64,000 nucleotides of DNA from Neckera pumila (taxonomy: Eukaryota; Streptophyta; Bryopsida; Hypnales; Neckeraceae), in the NCBI GenBank assembly GCA_963969595.1, contig OZ018417.1, positions 3,288,501 through 3,352,500 of the forward strand, given 5' to 3'. The translations under genes were made by a program, and so were the position numbers. The notes below the pieces were generated by a model. It had not been told where the DNA came from. It worked only from the letters and a program-made list of their open reading frames with translations, and made no database searches. Below, in pieces: positions 48,141 through 60,908 of this stretch. The first letter of the stretch is position 1. Every line of letters begins with the position of its first letter.

Positions 48141-49020
48141 AACCTTTGCTTCGAAAGTTCAAAGCATTTCCCGTTTGTCGATTTAGGGTTTCGCCCCTTG
48201 AGTGTCGGAGTTCATCCAGGCAGGATAGAATTCCAGTTCACCCACTACGGCACTCCTGCTCAGTAGTCGTTTGTTGTTGTGCACGTTTTTTGAATTTTGA
48301 ATTTTGTTTCGATGATCTTGTTGTTGCTGCTTCGTTGGAGCTTGAACGGTTTCGGAGAAGAATTCGAGATGGTGGTAGATGAGCATCTTGACCTTGCGAA
48401 TGTTGAGTCGTAGCGGACGAGTTTCCGTCAGATTTGAGGGTTTCGTGAACTATGGTGGTTAACAGTCGGGGTGCAGGGAGTGTTCCTTAAAGTCGCGTGC
48501 AAAGGACCGTTGACGGATTGTTCAAGAGGTGGTGTTTAAAGCTGGAAATAGTGTGTATGCTGCAACGTCGAGGGGCTGCTGCGGGTGGCCGAGGATGAGT
48601 AGTAGCTTTAGGTGAATGGTCAAATTGGTTTAACTGGCGTGTTTCAGAGCGACAAGATTGTAATGTTTAAGTGCACGGAGCTTGAAAACCTAGGATTGGT
48701 GTAGGGAAGAGTCTGGAAAAGTGGTAGCCTCTTCGAAATTTGAACTGATATGATGATAGTGAGGTTTCGTTCATTGTGAGAATCTGCCGATCGTTGACAT
48801 GAGAAGAAGCCTTGTATGTGTAGCTTCATTGAGAGGACAGTTCACGTCGTTTTAAGGATATCATATGTTCTCTGTGTGGCACCAGGTTAGCAAGCGAGCG
48901 CTGGGTTTCGTCACCAATTTGCTACTTTAGTGCATTTGTGTCTCTTTCGTGGGGAAGTCGCCAGCCCTGGACAGGAGATCGACTATTCTTGTTCTGAAGC
49001 TTACAATTGCCTTGCAAGAA
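48141..49020 (+). promoter_or_regulatory. leader/promoter region of AP2-domain gene 2
   Basis: Richer in GC than the flanks and similar in places to the leader of AP2 gene 1. The frame before the chosen start stays open back to 48931 without an ATG. An AG (ttgccttgcaag) lies 3 bases before the start codon and could be a splice acceptor for an upstream exon. Confidence 0.4.
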
Positions 49021-49992
49021 ATGCCAGAATTGAGGGGGGAATCTGCCTGGGAGGCCCATGCCTTGTTTCAGAAAAGGGGCAAAAGGCCAGCGACTCCAAA
49101 TCATAAGGGTGTCCATTTGAGACAAAGGAACAAGAAGTTCGCCGCTCGCTTGTGTCTGCCAGGGAGGAAGCGCCAGAAGCTGGATCTTGGTGAGTATAAC
49201 ACTCATGACGCAGCTGCACGTGCCTATCAGGTCGGCGCCTTCTATTACAAGAAGTCCTTGGACTCCACTCGTGAAGGAGATCAGTCTTTTCTAGACTCTC
49301 TTCCATCTGTTCCGGACAACCTTTCTGATGCGGAAAAATTGGTTTGGGTTCGTGAGAGAGCTCGTCAATCTGCTGCTTGTTTCAATACTTTAGAAAAATT
49401 GGAAAGATCTGCTACGAAGAGTCTGCTGGCTGAAAGTGGTTGCGCCTCTTTGGAAGCATTTCGCACCATCGATCGACATAAGCTGAAGTCAGCAGCTCTT
49501 CCAAAGGAGGAGCTGGAATCATACATACCTGGAATCAAAAGGCGGAAATGTGTTGAACCCCGATCGCATGGGTCTTCAAATTTGGAACTGCAACCTGGAA
49601 GGAATTCCAATGCTTTGAACATTCAAGTGCCCGTTGCCGATCACCAAACTGTTCCACAGTTCAAAATGACAGATTCTATTCTGTTTGCTTCATGCGAGCT
49701 CCGGAAACAAGGGTGGGAGTGTACATTGAAACTTAGGAGCCCCATCACTGACGAGGCAGGTGTGCTGTACTCAGTCCCCCAAGGCCAATATCCTGTTCCT
49801 ACTCGTGTCATGACAGACATGATCATCAAATCTTTCTACGAACTTCGTGAACAAGGTTGGGAGGTTCATTTGGAACCCAGGAAGTGTGACAATATTGAGG
49901 TATGCTACTTCCTGCGTGAGCATTGATTTTATGAACTCCATTATGCCAAGTTCAGTCTTCACTGATCTTTGTTGCTACTTTTGCAGAGTTAA
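49021..49992 (+). CDS. divergent AP2-domain protein 2, paralogue of the 34.3-kb gene
   Basis: Probable nuclear DNA-binding protein. Exon 1 is 49021-49899 (293 codons) and exon 2 adds one codon and a stop (49987-49992), giving 294 aa; an unspliced reading stops at 49926. The AP2 domain (~28-78) shows HKGVHLRQRNKKFAARL, LDLGEYNTHDAAARAYQVGA and FYYKK. The C-terminal module (~215-293) repeats the features of paralogue 1: ELRKQGWECTLKLR, VLYSVPQGQYP and ELREQGWEVHLEP. Compared with paralogue 1, the acidic N-terminal extension of about 60 residues and the Ser/Thr-rich middle are missing or replaced. Either an upstream exon was not found or this copy is 5'-shortened. The first in-frame ATG was taken as the start. 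Confidence 0.65.
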
Positions 49993-51359
49993 CAGCAGTT
50001 TTAATGTGAGTAGTCTTGTTGAATTCATTTGAGTGCATGTGCAATCGATGTGTCTGGATTAGAGATGCTCTGCCAATCAATGTATAGCACCGGTTCTGAG
50101 GATTCTGACTCTGATCAATTTTGCAATGTGGCTTCTTCCATTGACAGGGTGCTGAAGCACGGATTGTTCAAAGCCTATGATTTGTCAATAGTAGCTCATG
50201 CCGCACCATTTGAGGTTGTCGATCTTTGCTGTGGTTAGACTCGGAAAGAGGTGCATAAGGGTATGTCTTCTTTTTCAGTTCTGCAGTCACACAAGCAGCC
50301 AAATTGTTTATTTTTGTGGACTTCATGTACAGAGTTTGTGGTACTTGAACAATGAAGCTGAATGGCTCTTGTCGTCCTGTGGCTATTTGCCCGCAATTCA
50401 TTGGTGGACTATCAACGCTGAACCGTAGTTGGTTGGGACTATCCAACCCTGGTATAGAGTAATTATATTGCTTGGAGGTATACCACGTAGTGTCTCACTT
50501 TACTCTCCAGGTATGCCTCTTCACAGACAAATTCAAACCTGGGTCCTTTAATTTTGATGGTACTGCCAAGGAATACGTCACTAGCTAACCCAGGCTTGCT
50601 AGCTTTCTCCATTCTTCTATCAATCGACGACAACAACTTTTACTCCTGTCTTCATGAGCCAACTTGTGATGTGCCGTCATGAATTCTCATCTAAGAAGCC
50701 ATGTTCAATTCCGTTGCATTCATTTCATTCATACGAAGCCAGTCAGGGCCTCCAAAATCCAGACAAATTACTCTTCCGTAACATGGAACAAAATGAGGTT
50801 CAATCATGTGGTGCACAGTCCTTTCTCTCACGTAGTTCCACCAGTCTTGCCATAACAACACCAATTGACTGGATGCATGATGCAAGGTTTCAGATTTGGA
50901 GCTTCACTAAATTACTACCAGCGACACCAGCCCCTGCACTCTCCTCGCCAGCTACTGTCCACATTTTAGTGGACCTTTTTCCTTGCCCTGGTAGAGGTAC
51001 CTTATCGTGACACATCCCTAAATGCACGATGAGTACTTATTGATTCTGAGAATGTTTACCGGTAGTGCCTTACCTTCAGTTCTCGAGTTTGTTTTGCAAC
51101 CAGGAAATCTTTGAACCCTCATAACTTTCGCAAATCTTATTCAAATAGCGCATTCTCTGGTGACTTTGAAATCCTCTTTGGATTGCAAATAAGACTACAG
51201 TAGAAGATTAGCCCATTCCAATAGTATCAAGTATTCGCAGGACATTCGCTTTTAGGTGTAAGTGGATCCCTCCCTCCCTCCCTCCCTTCCTTCGACCTCT
51301 CCATACCAACCCAGATTCCATAGCATCTGTGCAGAAATTGGAATGCCAAAACGCTCCCC
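49993..51359. other. 3' flank of AP2 gene 2 and spacer
   Basis: No supported gene. An open frame at 50029-50238 (+) has no recognised family. A (CCCT)n tract with TCCCTCCC repeats lies at about 51268-51295. Confidence 0.45.
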
Positions 51360-51590
51360 TTACGAATGGCGACGGTACTTGCGACCGATGCCACGCGTCT
51401 TGATGAGTTCGTTGGTAACCCAGGACGAAATGTCACCATAGCCCACCTTCCGCTTCCGGAATCGGTAATAGCAGAGAACGCAAACCAAGGCTGCAATTCC
51501 ACCGAGGACCTGCAGGGAAGGGCTGAAAGACACGCTCACACAGAACGTGGATCTTCCCAGGACATGCAGACACGCCTCGCCCAGGTTCAT
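51360..51590 (-). CDS. possible small single-pass membrane protein or terminal exon
   Basis: A 76-residue frame has a hydrophobic stretch (VLGGIAALVCVLCYY) followed at once by a basic patch RFRKRK. It then has a polar tail with GYGDISSWVTNEL, ending in basic residues. The positive-inside pattern and the better-than-background composition suggest a real peptide. The frame may continue from an upstream exon, since it is open back to about 51635 with an AG-rich edge. I do not recognise the family, and chance remains possible. Confidence 0.3.
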   Translation of the reverse strand: MNLGEACLHVLGRSTFCVSVSFSPSLQVLGGIAALVCVLCYYRFRKRKVGYGDISSWVTNELIKTRGIGRKYRRHS

Positions 51591-51834
51591 AGTCTCGCCC
51601 TCATTCCCAGTGCTGAAAGTGCAACCCGTGAATGACCTAATTCTCTCCTGGCCGGCAGGACATCATCGTCTCCAAGTTGCAAAGCGAAGCAGTATGTGGG
51701 TCAGACGAAAACCCTAGCGACTCTTCGTTTCACAAGCACCCCTGCATTCTGGAAGGTCAGGGTTAGCTTCTTCCATTCTCAGCACCAATCTGTAAAAATT
51801 ATTGCACTGTCTTTAACCCTCTAAAGTAGCTTAT

Positions 51835-52215
51835 TACCACCCTGATTTGCAATCTAAATATCTTGGGGCCAACTCCAGGAGAGGCATATGTTTTCATCAC
51901 AAATCAAACCCAAGTGGAAATATAAATTTTTGGTTAAAATTGTAATTTCTGTGAATTTTTGAAGTAGTGTATCCTAAGATTACAAAACCACCTATATAGT
52001 GAAGTCATAAACGTCCTATTAACAACCCATAACCGCCTTTCCATGTATCTATTAACACTTAAGTATTCACCAATAAAGGATTGACATGTTATCCCTTGTG
52101 GCATTAATGCACTTGATTTGGTCATAAAAGTGAACGGATTTGGATGAATTTTGTGGCAGAATTGGGGCCAAAAGTAAGATGACTAAAATAGGTAGTTGAC
52201 AAAAAATGGGTTGGC
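51835..52215 (-). repeat. dispersed repeat, copy B (inverted partner of 40430-40875)
   Basis: On the minus strand it reads through the same blocks as copy A: gtgcattaatgcc, gttatgggttgttaatagga, acttgggtttgatt, ttggccccaagat and tgcaaatcagggtggtaat. The two copies are about 11 kb apart and in opposite orientation. Confidence 0.75.
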
Positions 52216-52732
52216 CTACCTCATATTATCTTTAACCTTGTAAGTGTGTAATATTGCGGAAGATTCAGAGTATATGGTGAATGACTTCTGAGGTTCAAGT
52301 AAGAAATGCATAAAATTTGCATCTAAACAGTCTTTTAACCATATAAGGTTGTAGCGTTGTAGAGGACTTACTATATTTGATGAATGCCTTTGAGGTTCTT
52401 GTAGAAATGACAAAATGCAACTATCCATCCTTTTTAATTTATAGTTTTGAGGAACAATTATACTTTGAGGTAGAAGAACCTTATTCTATTTCCAATCTCA
52501 ATCCGTACAAATTGTAACTAAGTGGTCCTTTGACTTTGTAAGGTTAGAATGTCAGAGAGGACTCAAGAATTAGATGAATGACTTTAAGGTTCATGTAGAA
52601 ATGATAAACGCAATGATTCATCTAGTTAGAAGATAATTATTTGGTTGATCCTTCAATGACAACTCATTTATCAAATGACCAACTGAAAGCTTGATTAGAT
52701 TTCTACAAATTGGTTTTGGTTTTAAAAACCAT

Positions 52733-52736
<4 letters not shown>

Positions 52737-52821
<85 letters not shown>
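52737..52821. repeat. (TA)n microsatellite, ~85 bp
   Basis: An uninterrupted AT/TA dinucleotide run of about 42 repeats. A shorter run lies at about 52989-53012. Such runs extrude as cruciforms and are length-unstable. Confidence 0.97.
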
Positions 52822-52824
<3 letters not shown>

Positions 52825-53067
52825 TCCACCACTATCTTCATCTTTCTAATATAAAATTAGAAAGATTATTAGACTAAGTCAAAGTTTGGTGAAATGTCTT
52901 CAACTTTGCAGAAGTTGCAATATGGATGTAAAGTACTAGACTCTTCAATAATTGGTTAATGTTTCAATGATTTTTAAAGCCAATTCAAATATATATATAT
53001 ATATATATATATCTATATGATTCTTTTAACGTCTTAAGTTCCTTGACTATGTTTCCACCAATTGAAA

Positions 53068-53282
53068 ACCATTAGATGACATTTCGGGATATTGGGAGAC
53101 CGTGAGTTCCTTGCGTTTCCAAACTGCTAGAACGTAGTTGCCTAATGTGGCCAGGATTGTGCCACGTCATTTTTGAAAAAAAAAAATTCTAATAACCCAT
53201 GCTATTGTTCACAGAATTGGGCCAATTTGGGGAATGGGCTTGAAACGGCCTTTTAATGCCCCAAAATGTCATCTAATGGCTC
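53068..53282. repeat. small inverted repeat, MITE-like
   Basis: ccattagatgacattt at the left end pairs with aaaatgtcatctaatgg at the right end. The enclosed 215 bp is non-coding. Target duplication not resolved. Confidence 0.5.
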
Positions 53283-56200
53283 AAAAAATGTCATTTAGAG
53301 CACAAGTACTAAATTTTGGAAAAAAAATATTTTTGGAAACATGTAACCATAGGATCTTGTATTATGATGGTTTGTAAAGGTATAGAAAAAAAATTCAGAA
53401 TTTTCCACCGTGTCAAATGGAAGATATTAGCGTTAGAATTGGCAGAAATCCTTTTTTGGGCCCTACAAAAAATAAGTCAGATGTACTTCAGAAGGTCACA
53501 TTGGAAAGAAAAAAAGTTGAAAATGGTGGTGCTTTTTGGATTCATTATTAAAGGCAAATTAGCTACATGCATGAAAATTTTCACTTTATTTGGAACAACA
53601 AAATGCCAATTTCAATGGTTGCAATGTTTTAATAACAATTTACATCCTATGATTTTATTTAGTTAAAAAAATATTGAAAATTGAATAAGATAAAGGACTT
53701 CAAAGTTTATTTTAGAATAGAGAATCTATAATTCTTTCAAACAAAAAATCCTCATAACTTTTGATTCATTGGTCAAAATGGAATGATTCAAAGCTTTCCA
53801 TGTGTGTGTGTGTATATATATATATAATGAATTTTCAAATTTTTATTTTTGAAAAAGGTGATTTTTTTATCTATCCGGACTGCCCATTTACAAAAAAAAT
53901 TAACAAATTAGGCCATAATTTTTTACTCATATTTCCAAATGTCATGAATTTTGTTCATATGAAAGATACTCCTTGTCCACAACTTCCCTAAAGCCCGGTT
54001 GTCCCTTTGGGGGACAAAATGGATTTTGGGCAAGCTACTACCGCTTCAATATTCATCATTATTTTCTGAAATTTTTTGTGACAATAGAAAAATACATTAG
54101 CTTTATGGTAATATAATTTTTATTTCAATCGGTGCCCAGGAGCAAAAGTTATGGCACAAAAGGTCCTTTTTTTTGGTGCGGCAGGCAGAAATCTTCTCAC
54201 AAAAAAAAACTTTAAAAAAATTTTGAAAATTATTTTCTCATAGATTGTGTTTTTATCTATACAAGAAGCTTTTATTCATCCCATTTGGATATGTTATGAG
54301 AAAGTTATGGACAATCTTATTTTTTGGGCAACTAAAGCATCTTCTTGAAAAAATAACTTGTAGGACTCATTTTTTAATGCAATTTTCACAATGTTTCAAA
54401 AAAATTGTTTGACAAGACTAAGTTTGCTTGCTAAAACAATCTCACCATTGGGATTATAGTGTTTTAATCCCATCTAGGAGCTATTGATGATTTAGTTTTT
54501 CTTTCAATCTTGGACCTACTTCTACTTAACAATTTTTTAAAGAATGAAAATCAAGTGTATTTTTTTGGAATTTTTTTTCCTAGATTCTCAACTCAATTGT
54601 TCAACATAAAAGAAATTAAATTTAAAGTCTGTAGTGCATCTTTTTCTTTCAAATGGGGGTCAAAGTCATCTGAAATTGCAAGTCAATGTTCAAAAAATCA
54701 AAATTTTCCAACTTTGAATGCTTATATCTTCTAATCTGTACGGTCAAACTTTATGAAATTTATATCACATGATTGGAGAGAAGTTAAACACGAGATCCTA
54801 CTGTTAGATTCTAAAAAATATTATTTTTTTCTCTTTCCTTAGATGAACGCAGCAAAACTGGCAGTTTGAGTCGATTTTGAACGAAAAATGCCTTGGGACT
54901 TTAGGAGTTAAAGTTTGGGCCTAAAACATGCAAATCTCTAGCTCATGTATCTACCCCAAATGGCTATGTTGCTAAGATTAGTATATTGGTTCTTTAGGGG
55001 TTAAGGTTTATCCAAGTCTTCACTTCAAAAATTTGGTAGAATACAATTTTTTTCCAAAAAATTTAATATTTTTTGAAAATTAATGTTTTCATTTGTCTAA
55101 CTAAACTAAAAAAATAACCTCTAATTTTAGTTTTATTTTATTTATGCATATCATTTCAACCTTTTAATGACAAACCATTTCTTGTAATTTTTTTGTATTT
55201 TGCTTATATCTTTTTTCAATTATATTATTTACTTCATTTCAATTAAAATTATTCATAAAAGAAGGTTGTCTTTTAAAGTCTAAAATTTTCCTTCCAAACC
55301 TATATCATCCCACAATCCTAGCAATTTTCTAATAACTATATAAGAAAATCCAACCTAATATCCATCTAATTTGCAAATGTGGTGCTTTGGGAGGGCCTTT
55401 GATTGCCAAAAAATAATTCTAGTGCTTCAATAAATAGGATGTGAATTTTCAACAAGCCAAACCAAGCAGTTTAGACAATCTGTATCTCAATATAGATTTT
55501 TGAAGTTTTCCCACTAGAAATGAAAAATGCTTCAAATATTGGATCTAAATAAAGCTTGAGGTTCAAAATTATTCTCCCTTCTACTTGTGCCTACTAATAA
55601 GCTTCCTAAAACCACCCTAAAATACATCAAATGCACTTGATGTATTAAAAACAATAATTCTCATTAAATTTGCAGAATTACAGAAGCAAATGTGTAAGTG
55701 AGCTATATTTAATAAATTGTCCTATCATCCCTATCACCCCACATTAAGAGTGGGATCCTATAGTGAGTCACCCAATCTCAAAAGCACCAAGTTTCTATCT
55801 ATTAAAACATTGTGATACCTTGCTAATAATTACTACTTGCACTTTAACAAAAAGGGCTATCTCTTAAAGATGGCAATATTGGATGGCAAATGAATTTAGA
55901 CTGATTTATCTTGATTCCTTACAATCTTAGATAGTTATAGATCCACCCTCCATGTGTTGAAATTGGACAAACTTTGCAATGAGAGACAAAAAGAATTCCA
56001 AAACTCCACACAAAAGTATACAGCATTTGCAAAGGGAGAATTGGAATAATTTGCTAGCAAGACTATAGAGAAAGAGGCCCATGAAATATGTGAAGAAACT
56101 AGTTTAGAACTTCTGAAAAATTAGTTTTATTATTGAATAAGGACAAATCTATTCCTAAAATATAGTTTCCCCCTGTTCCCATGAAAGTATAAACATCATG

Positions 56201-56717
56201 AAAGTCGGCTAAAACAATTCCATACTTGAAATTTGTTTTCCAATTTGGACTAAGCTCTCTTTGCAAACATCCGGTGTGAATGGGCCCCATCACTGTAGCC
56301 AAAGTGCATAATGCAGGTATCGGTGCTGGCGCAGTAGCTTAGTTCTCCACGATGTGTCCTCGACAGAAAATAGTGGATGAAAAATAGTGGATGACTGATT
56401 CTGTTAGATTGGACGTTCTTCACAACTGAAGCTCTCCAAGGCTCACCAGGCTCCTCACCAGTCCTCAAGTACCATTTTTGCATCTTCTTCTCCATCCTCG
56501 CAAATTTTTTTTCTTACCATTTTCCGCAACAACTTCTCAGATCCCTAAACAATCCTGTTTTTTTTCCCTTGATTTCGAGCTCGCCATTTGTGTCTCATTC
56601 TTTAGGTTTGTCTTGCCGATCCGGTGTGATCCCTGTCCTCGTCATGATTCTCAGCATTCTGATTCGCCAGCTGCGTTAGTCAGCACCGCGATCGCCATCG
56701 CCATCGCCATCGCCAAG

Positions 56718-59700
56718 ATGAAGCCACCTGCTGCGGATGCTCCTCGAGCAGGAGCAGGCGCAGGAGGAGCAGTTGTCAATGTAGAGCGGAGCAACACCCG
56801 CAACCAAACCCTCCGCAAAGTCACAGGGTAATGCGTTTCTCGCTCTTTTTTTTTTTTCTTCCACTTTCATGTATCCACCAGGGTCACACACATTTTGCTT
56901 GTTGATCGGCCACCTTGAACTATTTAGATACGTTTCAGTTTGCATCGTTGTGCTGTTCCTTTTACTCTCTCTCTCGTGCTCTCTGTCTGAAACCCTAACA
57001 TTTCACATCGCTGCAAGTTATGGAGCAGGTGTTCATAATTTAGGGTTTCCTGGCACTAATGTGAAATTCACAACCTTGTAGTCTGTGCAGATTGGAATTT
57101 TTAAGAGACTTGTGATGCAAGTTTCATGGGAATGGATTTTTTTTATTAACTGATTTTGAGGAGTTTTCTGTTGTGGAGGCTCTTCGAAGGAGGGCAGCAA
57201 GAAAACTGGTTATGCATCTAAGTGAAGGAGTTTTTTGACATTTCTATTTTTTGTTTGCAGGTTGCTAGGAGTGCAGAGGATATTGGGGCGGAAAGACTCG
57301 AACGGGGAAGCTTCGACCTCGGACAGAGGAGCTGAAGACTGTAGCCCTAGTGACAGTGGAGGCCCTTCGCTTACTGAGTCGAAAGTAAGCGTCACTGATT
57401 TGTATCATAGTTTAATATTTGCGTTTGTTCGCATTATGCATTTTAGTTGTAGGAAGGTAGAGGATACTTTGTGCGCATCTTAACCAATACTTAGGAGTGT
57501 GCTTTCATTGGGAGATCAGTATAGAGCTCATTTGGAGAGATCAACTTGGGTACAAGAGCCAAATGCTCTTGAGATCAAGTTTTTCTCAGTCAATTTGTGA
57601 GTTTCTTGGCCGATCAGTCAAATTCGGAGGTTGTAGAGAACTGCAAGTGTCAGCAGACAACCCCATTTCCATTTCAGAGAGAAGTGACCAAAGACATTAC
57701 CTTAGTCAGGCTTACAGCCAACTTTCCAACTTGAAGGCCAACTGACTGTATGAATAGATTAGTTGCTGTTGGTAACACGGGCCAGTATAGGAAACTGAAC
57801 AAGGTTCTAATTGGTTTTATGTACTCTACCTTGAATGGTTAAGCTAAAAATATTACAGAGTGATGCCTGAGCTTTGCTTCATTGTGTTTCACAGAGCTTC
57901 GCAAGCGATGCAAGTGACGGTAATGGAGAGCCCTGTCTTTCAGCTCCCAGTTATCCTTTTGATACTTCCAACAGAGGAAGTGGGTCGGAGTACTCAAGAT
58001 TTCTAGGAGGAAGAGCTACAGATGCTGCCCGAGTTGCAAGGTTTAAGAAGCTTTTGGCCGCTCAAACTGTTGATGTAGGTTAGTCACACTCTTCATTCCG
58101 TGTGGACCTGCAGGTGAATGTGTTCCGTAAGCTGAGATGGCAGCTGATTTGAGTAATTGCTGGGCTTTATTAGAACCTGCCCTCAGAGGTATTCCAGAAA
58201 ACCTAGCTGTGTTTCAAGTGGCAGGTTTTACATTAGAGACTGCCTTAAACTGCTTTACTGGGTGTCGAGAATACCTCTGGGGGATTTTGATTGTAGTGAT
58301 TGGTGGGAGTGATGGGGTTTTATGTCGTTGCAGTCAAGTGTAAACATATTGAAGTATTTGAGTGCTCTTCTCTGGTTTGTGAGGTATTTTTTTTTTTTTA
58401 TGATTGTTGGGCTGCAGATACTTCTAGAAAAAGTTTTTCTATTCTCCCTGATTTCTCCTTGAAGCATTTCGTATAATCATGTTGTGTGTTCCTCTGCATG
58501 ACAGATGCTCTGCGAGAGCTTGCATGGAGTGGAGTGCCTCCTTTCCTTAGGCCGACTGTTTGGCGTTTGCTTTTGGTGAGTGTGTATTCGTTGATTTCTT
58601 TAGCTCTTCTTCTAAGATTTGTGGTTTTAAGTGTATGGGGTTAGATCACCAATAGGAGAAATATATATACCCTTGATCAAGAAGTTATTGACATGATTTT
58701 GGGTCAAGGGTTATTCATCACCCAATGCAGATAGAAAGGAAGCAGCTTTGGCAAGAAAGCGACAGGAGTACATGGATTGTGTGCCTCAATACTATGATAT
58801 TTCAGATTCTGATCGCACTGAGGATGAAATTGTGATGCTACGTCAGGTGCGCTTCTTCGATTATTCGTCTACTTGTTTACATTGTTCAATTTTTGTCTGT
58901 TGAAAGTTCCAACACAAGAGTATTTTACCATTCTTCTAGTGCTTCTTTTGACATGATTTAGTAATTTCAAGGTGAAAACTTGGAAATAATTCATTTGTCA
59001 TGTGATGGATTGCAGATAGGGGTGGATGCTCCAAGGACACTACCTGAAGTGCCATTTTTCCAGGAGCCTGTTGTCCAGGCCATGTTGAAGCGCATCTTGT
59101 ATATATGGTATGGAACTCTTTTTAAATCTCCAAACATTCCTCCAATATAAGGATGTCGATTGAAATGAAAGGAGGTGCAGGCATGTTCTTGCATTCTTTG
59201 CGCTCGGATGTGTTTGCATGGGCTCTTGTACCTCTCTCTCTTAGTTGCTTATTTTCTTGCTATTGTTGTTGTTTACTGCAGGTTTATCTTGACATAGTTT
59301 TTAATGACCACTAGTTCTTCAGATACAGGCTGCAGTTGTCGATTATTTTGGTGACCATTGACAACTGGGCTTGGTTTCTTGACAGGGCCATTCGTCATCC
59401 CGCAAGTGGTTATGTCCAGGGTATCAATGATTTGGTGACACCATTTATTGTGGTATTTCTATCAGAGTACCTCGAAGGTGATGTAGACGTTTGGGACTTG
59501 AGCAAGTTGTCTCCTGGCATCATCTCGAAGGTTATAATTTGGATTTTCGGAGCTTGTTTAGCAGGATGCTCTGATATGGATTCTCATAATCAGTTCAAGA
59601 GCTTGCTGCTGACGAGGGCGTCTTGAATATGCAGGTGGAAGCAGATTGTTTTGGGTGCTTGTCACAGTTTTTGGATGGCATTCAAGACCACTACACATTT

Positions 59701-60908
59701 GCTCAGCCTGGCATACAGCAGCTTGTGTTCAGGTTCAAGGAGCTTGTCCGCCGCATTGATGGTACTTCCTACGTCCTGCAATCCCTTTGTAGTACCTGGG
59801 TTTAGAAAGAAAATCGCATCAGTACCAAAATCCTCTAGGAGTCATTTTTCATTGAAAGAGTCCTGGTATGCAGAACCTGTTGCGAAGCATTTGGAGCAGG
59901 AGGGGCTGGAGTTTCTTCAATTTTCATTTCGCTGGTTGAATTGCCTCCTCATTCGAGAGGTATCAGCTTTCGACCTTTTCGTCTCAGTCTCTGTATTTTA
60001 TTTTTATGTCATGTGCATAGCTGGTTAGGTATATTATTTAGAGTGACAATTAAGCGACAAACGATGCACCTTTGACATTCAAAGTTGAAGTAGCGTTTGG
60101 AGAAATCTCATTTGTTGGAGTTATATGGTATTTTCAAGACACAACCTAAAGATGAAATTCCATGTTTTTTTGTTTTTAGCAATATTGTTATGCCTTGAAC
60201 CCAGATTGTTATGTATTGGGGAGGCTTATCGTTATGTATGCGGCTATCTTATGTTTGATTCGTGTTGGAAATGACGGTCTCTTTGACTGCTTGAGCAGAT
60301 TCCCTTTCAGCTTGTCGGACGTCTGTGGGACACCTGGTTAGCGGAAGCAGACAACTTTCCAGAGTACCTCGTGTATGTTTGCGCCAGTTTCTTGCTCACT
60401 GTAAGTTCCTAAGGCAGAGTATGGAGTAATCCTCGTTGATATCACAAACATCACAAATTTGCATTCTTGTGGCTCCTTCCAGATGCCAGTTTGCTGAGTG
60501 TTCAACTCCAGTTCCGTCTAGTTTTTAGTCGCTTGGTTTGTCTACAAGAGATTAGTATCATCTATCTTCCTTATGTTCACGTTCAGTATCCGAGTATCTC
60601 TGCTGGTTTCGATCTATTTATTCGGTGGTTGCTATGCTGTTAATATGTCACCACATTGTATTTATGATGTTTTTAATTTCTGCTTGGAACTATTTCCGCC
60701 AAGTTTTTGCTACTGATTAATGGGACTGGTGTGTTGACGACAGTGGTCAGACCAATTACAGCAGCTCGATTTCCAGGAAATGGTCATGTTCTTACAGACT
60801 ATTCCTACTGAGAATTGGACTCATCAAGAGCTGGAAATGGTGCTGTCTCGGGCATTCATGTGGCGGGTCATGTTCGATCGGTCACCTTCGCACTTGAACG
60901 CAGGCTAG
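56718..60908 (+). CDS. TBC-domain Rab GTPase-activating protein (TBC1D22-like)
   Basis: Likely stimulates GTP hydrolysis by a Rab GTPase in membrane traffic. Eleven exons splice in frame to 447 aa: 56718-56827, 57261-57384, 57895-58078, 58505-58575, 58709-58846, 59016-59107, 59386-59530, 59635-59761, 59874-59959, 60299-60400, 60744-60908. The TBC domain starts near residue 185 (LRELAWSGVPPFLRPTVW) and runs almost to the end. Both catalytic fingers are present: the arginine finger in IGVDAPR (residues 210-216) and the glutamine finger in SGYVQGIND (Gln251). Strong family segments are RILYIWAIRHPASGYVQG, DGIQDHYTFAQPGIQQ, FSFRWLNCLLIRE and GRLWDTWLAE. They match the TBC1D22 subfamily closely. 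The N-terminal 150 residues are polar and probably disordered. The frame is also open upstream of the chosen ATG, but that part looks like leader sequence. No lesions were seen; it looks functional. Confidence 0.92.

Larger units (their letters stand above)
52216..56477. other. AT-rich repeat-laden intergenic region
   Basis: About 4.3 kb without a supported gene. It holds two (TA)n tracts, a small inverted repeat at 53068-53282 and segments with ctttaggagttaaag and aggggttaagg (54901-55010) that recall the ends of the TTAA-type elements. The longest frame (53316-53666, plus) is lysine-rich low-complexity sequence and is not credible as a gene. The last 300 bases may be promoter of the TBC gene. 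Confidence 0.6.

Noticed and set aside
53316..53666. 116-aa lysine-rich frame
   Set aside because: Composition follows the AT-rich background, with no domain and no splice context.
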